Assembly (NCBI GenBank): GCA_021733645.1
Contig: JAHREJ010000001.1
Span: forward strand, 62,001 to 126,000
DNA: 64,000 nt
Origin: Bacillus subtilis subsp. subtilis
GTDB taxonomy: Bacteria > Pseudomonadota > Gammaproteobacteria > Xanthomonadales > Xanthomonadaceae
Direction of reading: 5' to 3'
Both the position numbers and the translations under genes were made by a program. Under the pieces are notes generated by a model. The model was given only the letters and a program-made list of their open reading frames with translations, was not told the origin of the DNA and made no database searches. This document shows, one piece after another, positions 30,031 to 38,346 of this stretch (positions are counted from its first letter, which is position 1; each line of letters opens with the position of its first letter).

Positions 30031-31413
30031 ATGGCTGTCAGCACGTTCGACGTTTTCAAGATCGGCATTGGCCCGAGCTCCTCGCACACCGTGGGACCGA
30101 TGAAGGCCGCCGAACGCTTCGTGCACCGCTGGTTGCTGGACCCGGGCCGCCTGCAGGACGTGGTGCGCATCCGCGCCGACGTGTACGGCTCGCTGGCCCT
30201 GACCGGGCGTGGTCATGGCACCGACAAGGCCGTGCTGCTCGGCCTGGAAGGCCAGCGCCCGAACCTGATCGACCCGGACATCATCCCCGAAACCCTCGAG
30301 CGCATCCGCGGCAGCAAGCGCCTGCGGCTGATGGGAACGCACGACATCGCCTTCGACGAGAAGCGCGACCTGGGCTTGAACAAGCGCCAGAAACTGCCTT
30401 ACCACACCAATGGCATGCGCTTCACCGCCTACGATGCCGACGAGCAGATCATCGCCACGCGCGATTACTACTCCGTCGGTGGCGGCTTCGTGGTCAACCA
30501 GGACGATGCCGCCGACGACCGCATCGTGCCCGATGAAACCCCGTTGCCCTACCCCTTCAAGAGTGGCGATGAACTGCTTGCGCAGACCGCGCGCAGTGGC
30601 CTGAGCATCGCCCAGATGATGTTCGAGAACGAAAAGTGCTGGCGCAGCGAAGACGAAATCCGCGAACAGCTGCGCGAGATCTGGAGCGCCATGCAGGCCT
30701 GCGTGGCCCGCGGCATCCGCCAGGAAGGCACCCTGCCCGGCGGGTTGCATGTTTCCCGTCGCGCCCCGGCGCTGTACCGCGAACTGTCCTCCAAGCCCGA
30801 AGCGGCGATGCGCGACCCACTGACCACGCTGGACTGGGTCAACCTGTACGCGCTGGCGGTCAACGAAGAAAATGCTGCCGGTGGCCGCGTGGTGACCGCA
30901 CCGACCAACGGCGCGGCCGGCGTACTGCCGTCGGTGCTGCATTACTTCGACCGTTTCTGCCCGGGCGCCAACGAACAACGCGTGTTCGATTTCCTGCTGA
31001 CCTCCGCGGCCATCGGCATCCTGTACAAGGAAAACGCCTCGATCTCCGGTGCCGAAGTCGGCTGCCAGGGCGAAGTGGGCGTGGCCTGTTCGATGGCGGC
31101 CGGGGGGCTGGTGGCCGCGCTGGGCGGCAGCCCCAGCCAGATCGAGAACGCCGCCGAAATCGGCATGGAGCACAACCTCGGCCTGACCTGCGACCCGATC
31201 GGCGGGCTGGTGCAGATTCCCTGCATCGAGCGCAACGCGATGGGTGCGGTGAAGGCGATCAACGCCTCGCGCATGGCCATGCGTGGCGACGGCAAGCACA
31301 AGGTATCGCTGGACAAGGTCATCAAGACCATGCGCGATACCGGCCGCGACATGCAGGACAAGTACAAGGAAACCAGCCGTGGCGGGCTGGCGGTGAATGT
31401 CATCGAGTGCTGA
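30031..31413 (+). CDS. sdaA: L-serine ammonia-lyase (L-serine dehydratase)
   Basis: A 460-aa single-chain [4Fe-4S] enzyme that deaminates serine to pyruvate. It starts with the family block [20 protein letters not shown], and three cysteines at 345 (VGCQGEVG), 387 (LTCDPIGG) and 398 (QIPCIER) sit where SdaA uses Cys343, 385 and 396 to hold the cluster. ATG 30031 is used; an in-frame TTG three codons upstream is less likely. Divergent from the glutaredoxin-like gene. Confidence 0.95.
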   Translation: MAVSTFDVFKIGIGPSSSHTVGPMKAAERFVHRWLLDPGRLQDVVRIRADVYGSLALTGRGHGTDKAVLLGLEGQRPNLIDPDIIPETLERIRGSKRLRLMGTHDIAFDEKRDLGLNKRQKLPYHTNGMRFTAYDADEQIIATRDYYSVGGGFVVNQDDAADDRIVPDETPLPYPFKSGDELLAQTARSGLSIAQMMFENEKCWRSEDEIREQLREIWSAMQACVARGIRQEGTLPGGLHVSRRAPALYRELSSKPEAAMRDPLTTLDWVNLYALAVNEENAAGGRVVTAPTNGAAGVLPSVLHYFDRFCPGANEQRVFDFLLTSAAIGILYKENASISGAEVGCQGEVGVACSMAAGGLVAALGGSPSQIENAAEIGMEHNLGLTCDPIGGLVQIPCIERNAMGAVKAINASRMAMRGDGKHKVSLDKVIKTMRDTGRDMQDKYKETSRGGLAVNVIEC

Positions 31414-31431
31414 TCGCCCGGCGCTGGCCGC

Positions 31432-31770
31432 TCAGTGGACGCCCGCCGCGCGGGCGTTGTCGCGCACGGCCAGATCCTTGCCGACCTGGTAGCCGCCGGC
31501 CAGCATCAGCATGAGCAGCAGGGTCAGGGTAAGCACGATGGTCAGCGGGTCGCTGCCCTTGGCCACCGGCGCGGGTGGATCGCCGACCAGCTGATCCACC
31601 GCCACATCGAACGCCGCGGCGATGGCCATGCAGCTCTCGCCCGAACCGCGCCCGTCCGCTTCCAGCCGCTGCACGGTGCGGGCACTCAATCCGGCCACGC
31701 TGGCCAGGTGTTCCTGCGACCACCCGCGCTGTTGGCGCAGCTGCCTGACCTTTTCGGCGGAAAACTCCAT
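31432..31770 (-). CDS. XRE-family regulator with C-terminal membrane helix
   Basis: A 112-aa protein. Residues 4-65 form a Cro/C1-type helix-turn-helix (LRQQRGWSQEHLASVAGLSA then TVQRLE), and residues about 78-100 (PLTIVLTLTLLLMLMLAGGY) form a single hydrophobic helix. It should be a membrane-tethered DNA-binding protein; target and signal are unknown. It is divergent from the alpha/beta hydrolase gene, which it may regulate. Confidence 0.85.
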   Translation of the reverse strand: MEFSAEKVRQLRQQRGWSQEHLASVAGLSARTVQRLEADGRGSGESCMAIAAAFDVAVDQLVGDPPAPVAKGSDPLTIVLTLTLLLMLMLAGGYQVGKDLAVRDNARAAGVH

Positions 31771-31906
31771 CGGCTTGCTCCTGCAGGGAAAGGCGTCCAG
31801 TGTGCCGCCAGCGGGGTCCGGAACGCCACGACACCGGCACGACAGTGTCGCGACATGCGCCCCCTGGGTCCCGTACAGTCAAGATTCCCCCGTTCCGGAG
31901 ACCGCC

Positions 31907-32908
31907 ATGCGCATCCTGGCTGCCGCCCTGCTCGCCTGCCTGCCATTGACCTCCCTCGCCGCGGACACCTACGGCCCCCGCCTGGAAGGCTTCCACTACC
32001 CCTGGCCGGTCAAGACGTTCGACCTTGCCTCGCAGCGCCAACCGCTGCAGATGGCCTATATGGACGTCGCCCCGACGGGCGGGGCCGTCGGCACGGTGGT
32101 GCTGCTGCACGGCAAGAACTTCTGTGCGGCGACCTGGAAAGACACGATCACCGCACTCACCGCGGCCGGCTACCGGGTGATCGCCCCGGACCAGATCGGC
32201 TTCTGCAAATCCAGCAAGCCGGCGCGATACCAGTATTCGTTCGGCCAGCTGGCCGCCAACACCCATGCCCTGCTCGGCCACCTGGGCCTGGACGCGGCCC
32301 AGGTCGATCTGGTCGGCCATTCGATGGGCGGCATGCTCGCCGCGCGCTACGCGCTGATGTACCCGCAGCAGCTGCGGCACCTGGCGCTGGTCAATCCCAT
32401 CGGGCTGGAAGACTGGAAAGCCAAGGGCGTGCCGTGGCGCAGCGTGGATGCGTGGTATGCCGGCGAGTTGAAGACCGGTTTCGACAGCATCAAAAAGTAC
32501 CAGCTGGAGGTGTATTACAACGGCCAGTGGAAGCCCGAATACGCGCATTGGGCAAGCATGCAGTCACGCATGTACGACGGCCCGGGCAAGCAGGCGGTGG
32601 CCTGGAGCCAGGCACTGACCTCGGACATGGTGTTCAACCAGCCGGTGGTCTACGAGCTGCCGCGGATCACCGTGCCGACCACGTTGTTCATCGGCCAGAC
32701 CGACCGCACCGCGATCGGCCGCGACCTGGCACCGCCCGCATTGAAGGCGACGCTGGGCGACTATCCGGCACTGGGCAAGGCGGCGGCGGCAGCGATTCCC
32801 GGCGCGACGCTGGTGACCTTCGATGATCTCGGCCATTCCCCGCAGGTGCAGGACCCGAAGCGATTCAACGCGGCGTTGTTGAAGGCGCTGAAGGAAACCC
32901 ACCGGTAG
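31907..32908 (+). CDS. secreted alpha/beta hydrolase
   Basis: A 333-aa exported hydrolase: signal peptide MRILAAALLACLPLTSLAA, oxyanion segment LLHGKNFCAATW, nucleophile elbow GHSMGG, likely catalytic Asp in GQTDRTA and His in DLGHSPQVQ. The cap region contains YYNGQWKPEYAHW. It is similar to haloperoxidase/epoxide-hydrolase-like periplasmic hydrolases; the substrate is not known. The last ~80 bp, including the catalytic His codon, have been copied twice into the repeat array that follows, and the stop codon sits inside a 26-bp tandem duplication (32891-32916 and 32917-32942). Confidence 0.88.
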   Translation: MRILAAALLACLPLTSLAADTYGPRLEGFHYPWPVKTFDLASQRQPLQMAYMDVAPTGGAVGTVVLLHGKNFCAATWKDTITALTAAGYRVIAPDQIGFCKSSKPARYQYSFGQLAANTHALLGHLGLDAAQVDLVGHSMGGMLAARYALMYPQQLRHLALVNPIGLEDWKAKGVPWRSVDAWYAGELKTGFDSIKKYQLEVYYNGQWKPEYAHWASMQSRMYDGPGKQAVAWSQALTSDMVFNQPVVYELPRITVPTTLFIGQTDRTAIGRDLAPPALKATLGDYPALGKAAAAAIPGATLVTFDDLGHSPQVQDPKRFNAALLKALKETHR

Positions 32909-33675
32909 AGCCGAGCAAGGAAACCCACCGGTAGAGCCGAGCCATGCTCGGCTGCATCTCCGACGCAGCCCGTGAACTCGTCCATCGCGCGAACAGCAGC
33001 CGAGCGTGGCTCGGCTCTACCCGCCCGTGAGCTCGTCCATCGCGCGAACAGCAGCCGAGCGCGGCTCGGCTCGGCCATTCCCCGCAGGTGCATGACCCGA
33101 AGCGATTCAACGCGGCGTTGTTGAAGGCGCTGAAGGAAACCCACCGGTAGAGCCGAGCCATGCTCGGCTGCATCTCCGACGCAGCCCGTGAACTCGTCCT
33201 TCGCGCGAACAGCAGCCGAGCGTGGCTCGGCTCTACCCGCCCGTGAGGTCGTCCATCGCGCGAACAGCAGCCGAGCGTGGCTCGGCTCGGCCATTCCCCG
33301 CAGGTGCAGGACCCGAAGCGATTCAACGCGGCGTTGTTGAAGGCGCTGAAGGAAACCCACGGTAGAGCCGAGCCATGCTCGGCTGCATCTCCGACGCAGC
33401 CCGTGAGCTCGTCCATCGCGCGAACAGCAGCCGAGCATGGCTCGGCTCTACCCGCCCGTGAGGTCGTCCATCGCGCGAACAGCAGCCGAGCGTGGCTCGG
33501 CTCTACCCGCCCGTGAGGTCGTCCATCGCGCGAACGGCAGCCGAGCGCGGCTCGGCTCTACCCGCCCGTGAGGTCGTCCATCGCGCGAACAGCAGCCGAG
33601 CGTGGCTCGGCTCTACGCGCCCGTGAGCTCGTCCATCGCACGAACAGCAGCCGAGCGCGGCTCGGCTCTACCCGC
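32909..33675. repeat. SMAG/REP-like palindrome array with duplicated 3' ends of the hydrolase gene
   Basis: This gap holds no gene. It is made of palindromes of the form AGCCGAGC-N-GCTCGGCT flanked by GTAG or CTAC, several in a 55-bp tandem arrangement (the AGCAGCCGAG box recurs near 33426, 33481, 33536, 33591 and 33646; also 32995 and 33050). Fragments matching the end of the hydrolase gene begin at 33073 and 33289 (the genuine copy is at 32831), so a larger unit of 242 and 216 bp is repeated. Junctions share CTCGGC with both parents. One fragment has G-to-T and another a one-base loss, so copies are diverging. Confidence 0.88.
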
Positions 33676-33692
33676 CACACGCGACACATTGC

Positions 33693-34760
33693 CTACCGCC
33701 GCACGATCGCCAGCACGTCATCCAGCAAGGCCGCCGCCGTAACCTCCGCACCCGCGCCTGGGCCCTGGATCAACAACGGCTGGGCGTGGTAACGATCGCT
33801 ATGAATCGCAACGCGGTTGTCGGTCTGTGCGCCCCCCGCCAGCGGATGATCCAGCGGCAGGATACGCAGGCCCACCCATGCACCGTCATGGTCGAAACCG
33901 CCGACGAAACGCAGGCAGGCGCCCTGCGCGTGGGCCTGCTGCCAGGTCGCCTGCAGCGGTGCGTCCAGCAACCCCAGCTGTGACAGCGCCGCGTCCGCCG
34001 GCAGCGCCGCCAACGCGGCGGGCACCAGCGAGGCCACGTCCACCTGCTCGGCACGCAAGGCGATGCCGCTGGCACGGGCCAGGATCAGCAGCTTGCGGCG
34101 CACGTCTTCACCGGACAGGTCCACGCGCGGATCCGGCTCGGTGTAGCCGGCGGCCGCTGCCTGGCCAACCCAGTCGGAGAACGCCCGCTGTCCATCGTAG
34201 TGGTGGAACAACCACGCCAGCGAACCCGACAGCACCCCTTCCACGCGGTGGATGCGATCACCGCCGGCCACCAGCGCGCGCAGACTGCTCAGCAGCGGCA
34301 ACCCGGCACCCACGGTGGCGCTGTCGCCGTACTGCGCATCGCCTTCCTCGCGGCCGTCGGCGATGGCCCGCGCACGCGCCAGCTGCGCGCCCTGGCCCAG
34401 CTTGTTGGCGGTGACCACGTGCACGCCACGCGCGAGCCACTGCTCGTGCCAGTTGGCGACCTCGTCGCTGGCGGTCGCATCGACCACCACATCGCCACGC
34501 TGCAGCCCGTCGGCCTCGGCCCAGGGCTGCAGCGCCGGCACGCTGCGCGCGGCCAGGTTGGCCTGCCGCAGTTCGTGCTCCGGCCCCAGTTCGCAGGCAC
34601 GCGCGGTGCGCGAATTGGCCAGCCAGGAAAAAGCCGGCAATGCCACGCCGCGCGCCTGCAGCGACTGATAACGCTGCACGAACGCCGTGCCGACGGTGCC
34701 TGTGCCCAACAACGCCAGCCGGCGCGCCGGTGTGGGCACCAGGTTCAGTACCGCGCTCAT
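33693..34760 (-). CDS. hom: homoserine dehydrogenase
   Basis: Reduces aspartate semialdehyde to homoserine, feeding methionine and threonine synthesis. The 355-aa protein has the Rossmann loop LLGTGTVGTAF at the N-terminus, TANKLGQG, the catalytic block GYTEPDPRVDLSGEDVRRK, and SGSLAWLF. There is no C-terminal ACT domain and no fused aspartokinase. Last gene of the metX-metB-hom operon: its ATG overlaps the metB stop by 4 bp. Its co-transcription behind a SAM riboswitch dedicates this copy to methionine. Confidence 0.93.
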   Translation of the reverse strand: MSAVLNLVPTPARRLALLGTGTVGTAFVQRYQSLQARGVALPAFSWLANSRTARACELGPEHELRQANLAARSVPALQPWAEADGLQRGDVVVDATASDEVANWHEQWLARGVHVVTANKLGQGAQLARARAIADGREEGDAQYGDSATVGAGLPLLSSLRALVAGGDRIHRVEGVLSGSLAWLFHHYDGQRAFSDWVGQAAAAGYTEPDPRVDLSGEDVRRKLLILARASGIALRAEQVDVASLVPAALAALPADAALSQLGLLDAPLQATWQQAHAQGACLRFVGGFDHDGAWVGLRILPLDHPLAGGAQTDNRVAIHSDRYHAQPLLIQGPGAGAEVTAAALLDDVLAIVRR

Positions 34761-36001
34761 GCATCCACCTGTTTACGCAGCGCCACCTTGGCCTGCTGGT
34801 CGATCACCGCCTGCGCACGCGCCAGCCCGGCCTGCAGGTCGGCCACCAGGTCCTCCGGCGCTTCGATGCCCACCGACAAGCGCAGCAGACCTTCGCTGAT
34901 GCCCGCGTGCGCCCGCGCTTCGGGCGTCATCGCCGCATGGGTCATGGTGGCCGGATGCGCGACCAGGCTCTCCACCCCGCCCAGCGATTCGGCCAGGGTG
35001 AAGCATCGCAGCCCATCAACGAATGCACGCACCGCCGCATGCGGGTCGTCGCCCGGGCAGGAAGCGAGTTCGAAGGACAGCATCGCGCCGAAACCACTCT
35101 GTTGGCGCGCGGCGATGGCATGCCCGGGGTGATCGGCCAGGCCCGGGTAGTAGACGTTGGCGACCGCATCGCTGGCCACCAGCAGGTCGACCACCTCGGC
35201 GGTGTTCTCCTGGTGCGCGCGCAGACGTGCCCCCAGCGTGCGCAGGCCGCGCAGGGTCAGGAAAGCATCGAACGGAGAGCCGGTCAGGCCCAGTGCGTTG
35301 GCCCACCAGACCAGTTGCTCGTGCAACGCCGCATCGCGCGCGATCACCGCACCGCCCACCACATCGCTGTGGCCATTGATGTATTTGGTGGTCGAATGCA
35401 GCACCACGTCCGCGCCAAAGCTGATCGGCTGCTGCAGCGCCGGCGACAGGAAGGTGTTGTCCACCACCACCTTGGCACCGGCCTTGTGCGCGGCATCAAT
35501 CACAAAACGCAGGTCGGTGATGCGCAGAAGCGGGTTGGACGGGGTTTCGACCAGCACCAGGGTCGGCGACTGCGCCAGCGCATCGGCCAGCGAACGCGGG
35601 TCGGTGAGGTCGGCGGTGATCAGGCCGAAGTGGCCCTTCCTGGCCAGGGCATTGAACAGGCGCCAGCTGCCGCCGTAGGCATCATGCGGCACCACCAGCG
35701 TATCGCCCGGTTGCAGCAGCGCGTTGAGCACCAGGTTGATCGCGCCCATGCCGGTGGAGGTGATCACCCCGCCCGCGCCGCCTTCCAGGTCGGCCAGCGC
35801 TTCACCCAGCAGGTCGCGGGTGGGATTGCCGCTGCGGGTGTAATCGTACTGGCGCTTGTTGCCGAAGCCATCGAAGCTGAAATTGGAGGACAGCACGATC
35901 GGCGGGGTCACCGCGCCGTGGGCGGTATCGCGGTCGATGCCGGCGCGCACGGCGGCGGTGACGCGGCTACAGGACGGCTCGGTACCGGTGGACAGGCTCA
36001 T
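34757..36001 (-). CDS. metB: O-succinylhomoserine (thiol)-lyase / cystathionine gamma-synthase
   Basis: PLP enzyme joining activated homoserine with cysteine (or sulfide). The 414-aa product shows the Cys/Met-metabolism PLP family marks: the PLP lysine in HSTTKYINGHSDVVGG, YDYTRSGNPTRD near the N-terminus, and VVDNTFLSPALQQP. Start 36001 (MSLSTGTEPSCS) overlaps the metX stop by 4 bp, and its own stop overlaps hom. Gamma-synthase versus thiol-lyase activity cannot be separated by sequence alone. Confidence 0.9.
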   Translation of the reverse strand: MSLSTGTEPSCSRVTAAVRAGIDRDTAHGAVTPPIVLSSNFSFDGFGNKRQYDYTRSGNPTRDLLGEALADLEGGAGGVITSTGMGAINLVLNALLQPGDTLVVPHDAYGGSWRLFNALARKGHFGLITADLTDPRSLADALAQSPTLVLVETPSNPLLRITDLRFVIDAAHKAGAKVVVDNTFLSPALQQPISFGADVVLHSTTKYINGHSDVVGGAVIARDAALHEQLVWWANALGLTGSPFDAFLTLRGLRTLGARLRAHQENTAEVVDLLVASDAVANVYYPGLADHPGHAIAARQQSGFGAMLSFELASCPGDDPHAAVRAFVDGLRCFTLAESLGGVESLVAHPATMTHAAMTPEARAHAGISEGLLRLSVGIEAPEDLVADLQAGLARAQAVIDQQAKVALRKQVDA

Positions 36002-37029
36002 GCGGTTTCTCCCAGGGAACGGATGGCGTTGGCAAGGATCGCGTCGATGCGATCGGTTTCTTTCAAGAAGGCGTCGTGGCCGTAGGGCGAGCGCAACACG
36101 CGCAGGCTGCCGCGCGGGCCCAGCCCTTCGACCAGGCCGACGCAGTCGGCCAGCGGCACCAGGCGGTCGCCTTCCACGGCCACCACCACGGTGGGCACCT
36201 GGATGGCGGCGGGGTCGATGCGGTGCAGGTCGATCGATTCGGACAGGCGCAGGTAGGCATCCACCGGGGTGCGCGCGGCGTACTGCGCGCCGGCGGCATC
36301 CAGGTAGTCTTCGGCAGCCACCCGGACGCGGCCGTTGACCACTTCCGGCGGGGCATCGAAGCGCTCGCCGAATTCCTCCGGCGTGCGGTAGCTGAGCATC
36401 GCAAACTGCCGGGCCAGGACCAGCCCGTGGTTCTCGGCGCATTGCAGCTGGCCCAGCGCCACCGCGCGCCGCTGCAGCGCACGCCAGGCAGCGGCATAGG
36501 GATGCGGGCGGTGCGCGCCACTGACCGCCACCAGCTTGAGCAGGCGCTGGCGGTGGCGGATGGCGAACTGCTGGCCAACCAGCGCACCGTAGGAATAGCC
36601 CACCAAGCAGTGCAGCTGGGCGATGCCGAGATGATCCAGCAGCAGCGCCAGCGCGTCGGCCTGGTCGGCGGTATCGATGGGCAGGTCCAGCGCGCCATCG
36701 GCACCGATGAAATCGAACGCAAGGATGCGCTGCACTGCCGGATCCAGCGCGCGGCCGGCCGCGACCAGACCTTCAGCCCAGCCTTTTTCGGGGAATTCGG
36801 CGTTGGCGGCCACATGGCGGTGCGCGGAAATGCCCCCCGCCAGCACCACCACCGGCGCGCCGCTGCGGCCGACCAGCTCATAGCGCAGGCGCACCGGACG
36901 CGGCCCGTTGTGGCGCATCGTCAGCACGGCGGCGATTTCGCCGCGCACGGCGTTCAATCCGGCGTCGAGCGGAACGCTGATCGGGGCGAAGGCATCGATG
37001 GCAACAGTGGCGGCGGTGGCGAAACCCAT
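35998..37029 (-). CDS. metX: homoserine O-acyltransferase (MetX family; probably succinyl-specific)
   Basis: Activates homoserine for methionine synthesis. The 343-aa alpha/beta-hydrolase-fold enzyme has GGISAHRHVAA, the nucleophile elbow GYSYGALVGQQF, and the Asp and His of the triad in EGDRLVP and YGHDAFLKE. Xanthomonadaceae enzymes of this group use succinyl-CoA in known cases, so that is inferred here. The start at 37029 (MGFATAATVAID) is chosen because an in-frame extension to 37152 would translate through the riboswitch. Confidence 0.9.
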   Translation of the reverse strand: MGFATAATVAIDAFAPISVPLDAGLNAVRGEIAAVLTMRHNGPRPVRLRYELVGRSGAPVVVLAGGISAHRHVAANAEFPEKGWAEGLVAAGRALDPAVQRILAFDFIGADGALDLPIDTADQADALALLLDHLGIAQLHCLVGYSYGALVGQQFAIRHRQRLLKLVAVSGAHRPHPYAAAWRALQRRAVALGQLQCAENHGLVLARQFAMLSYRTPEEFGERFDAPPEVVNGRVRVAAEDYLDAAGAQYAARTPVDAYLRLSESIDLHRIDPAAIQVPTVVVAVEGDRLVPLADCVGLVEGLGPRGSLRVLRSPYGHDAFLKETDRIDAILANAIRSLGETA

Positions 37030-37110
37030 GGCGGTATCCAAAGTAGGAAAGCGGCCATCGAGCTTTCGCGGAGCTCGCGTTCGAGGTGCACGCACGGTGC
37101 ACGGGTCGAA

Positions 37111-37224
37111 CCATCTTTCGGAAGACACCACGGTCTCCGCAGGATTTGGCACCTACGCAGGTCGCTTGCGCGCCTGCGGGCTGCCCCGGCTTCAAAGGGC
37201 CTGTCCCTCTGCCGGTCTCGATGG
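37111..37224 (-). ncRNA. SAM riboswitch (S-box, SAM-I type)
   Basis: On the minus strand the leader reads ATCGAGA, then GAGGGACAGGCCCTTTGAAG, a helix-forming middle, and GGTGCCAAATCCTGC. These are the conserved S-box segments (GAGGGACtGGCCC..GAaGC and GGTGCtAAaTCC) in the right order and spacing. It lies about 80 nt before the metX start. In high SAM it should turn off the metX-metB-hom operon. Hairpins at about 37091-37104 (GTGCAC arms) and 37062-37078 (GAGCT/AGCTC) downstream may be part of the expression platform; no U-tract terminator is obvious. Confidence 0.85.
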
Positions 37225-37254
37225 TGGAGCCACGATGCCAGCCCCGCCCGGGCA

Positions 37255-37260
37255 TGTCAA
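37255..37260 (-). promoter_or_regulatory. TTGACA -35 element of the met operon
   Basis: A perfect TTGACA on the minus strand ends about 30 bp before the S-box core, the right place for the promoter of the riboswitch transcript. The -10 region 17 bp further (CATCGT) is poor, so the promoter call is tentative. Confidence 0.5.
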
Positions 37261-37377
37261 TCCTTTCATCGGGATGAAGCGATATAGTTTTTTCTCATCA
37301 GCCGGCAGGGCGGCCTGCCGCGCTTTCCTGAATGAAGGCAGTTGCGTACAGTCGCGCATCGCCCGTGGATACCCGCC

Positions 37378-38271
37378 ATGCGCCCTGCGCTGCTGTTTGC
37401 CCTGCTGCTGCCCCCGCTGGTTGCCCTGGCGGCCCTGCCATCGACTGCCGCGTCGTGGCGTTCAGGTTGGGGCCTGACCGAACCGCCCGCCACGCCACAG
37501 GCCGCACCGGCGCAGAGGGGCGGACTGGCCACGGTTACCCTGGAGGGCGGTGGCCGCCGCTGGCAGGCGCGGGTGGACAACCACCTGGGCGGGCCGGTGC
37601 AGGTGGCGTTGCGCCAGCCCACAGGCGCCCCGGCGCTGCCCGGCCTGCCCTTGCAGACGGTGCTGCCCGGGTCGGCCAGCGTGGTGGTGACCCGGCTGCA
37701 GCTCGGCGCCGATACCCCGCGCCTGGACCTGCTGCTGGATGCCGTGCCGGGCGATCCCACCGCCACCCCGCAGGATGTGGCCTACCGGTTGCCGTTCGAG
37801 GCCAGCCATGTCCAGGTCAGCCAGGCCCCGCAGGGGCGCTTCAGCCATACCGATGCCGAGAATGGCGATGCGGTGGATTTCGCACTGCCTGAAGGCACTC
37901 CGGTCCTGGCCGCACGCGCCGGCCGGGTAATGCAGGTGCAGGGCAGCTTCCAGGAAAATGGCCGTGATCGGCTGGGCGATCGCGACCGCGCCAACTTCAT
38001 CCGGATCCTCCACGAAGACGGCAGCATGGCCGTCTACGCCCACCTGCAGGCCAACGGGGTGCAGGTGCGCAGCGGCCAGCGGGTGGAAGCGGGCCAGCGC
38101 ATCGGCCTGTCCGGCAACACCGGCTACAGCACCGCCCCGCACCTGCACTTCGTGGTCCAGGCCAACCGCGGCATGCAGTTGCGCTCGGTGCCGGTGCGGA
38201 TCGTGGCCCCACAGGGCGAGCTGCATTTCGCCCGTGAGGCAGCGGGCGGCAGCGCGACGCCCCTGCCCTGA
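37378..38271 (+). CDS. M23-family metallopeptidase (LytM-type)
   Basis: A 297-aa exported peptidoglycan hydrolase or regulator. Signal peptide MRPALLFALLLPPLVALAAL; an N-terminal beta-rich domain (about 40-150); and a C-terminal M23 domain with zinc ligands in HTDAENGDAVDF and HLHF and the usual SGNTGYSTAPHLHF context. All expected zinc ligands seem present, so it may be active. ATG 37378 starts the signal peptide. Divergent from the met operon and followed by prfC. Confidence 0.9.
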   Translation: MRPALLFALLLPPLVALAALPSTAASWRSGWGLTEPPATPQAAPAQRGGLATVTLEGGGRRWQARVDNHLGGPVQVALRQPTGAPALPGLPLQTVLPGSASVVVTRLQLGADTPRLDLLLDAVPGDPTATPQDVAYRLPFEASHVQVSQAPQGRFSHTDAENGDAVDFALPEGTPVLAARAGRVMQVQGSFQENGRDRLGDRDRANFIRILHEDGSMAVYAHLQANGVQVRSGQRVEAGQRIGLSGNTGYSTAPHLHFVVQANRGMQLRSVPVRIVAPQGELHFAREAAGGSATPLP

Positions 38272-38346
38272 CCCCGGCCGCGCCCGCCCCCGCTATACTG
38301 GACGGCTTATCTCCATGAAAAGCGCCCCGGGCGGGCGCGTCACGCC

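Noticed and set aside
32909-33675. CRISPR array
   Set aside because: The 55-bp units are contiguous, without unique spacers, and each contains a GC-rich palindrome with GTAG/CTAC ends; no cas genes are present.
37030-37152. N-terminal extension of MetX to 37152
   Set aside because: The extension would be translated from the SAM riboswitch and has no family similarity; ATG 37029 is the family start.
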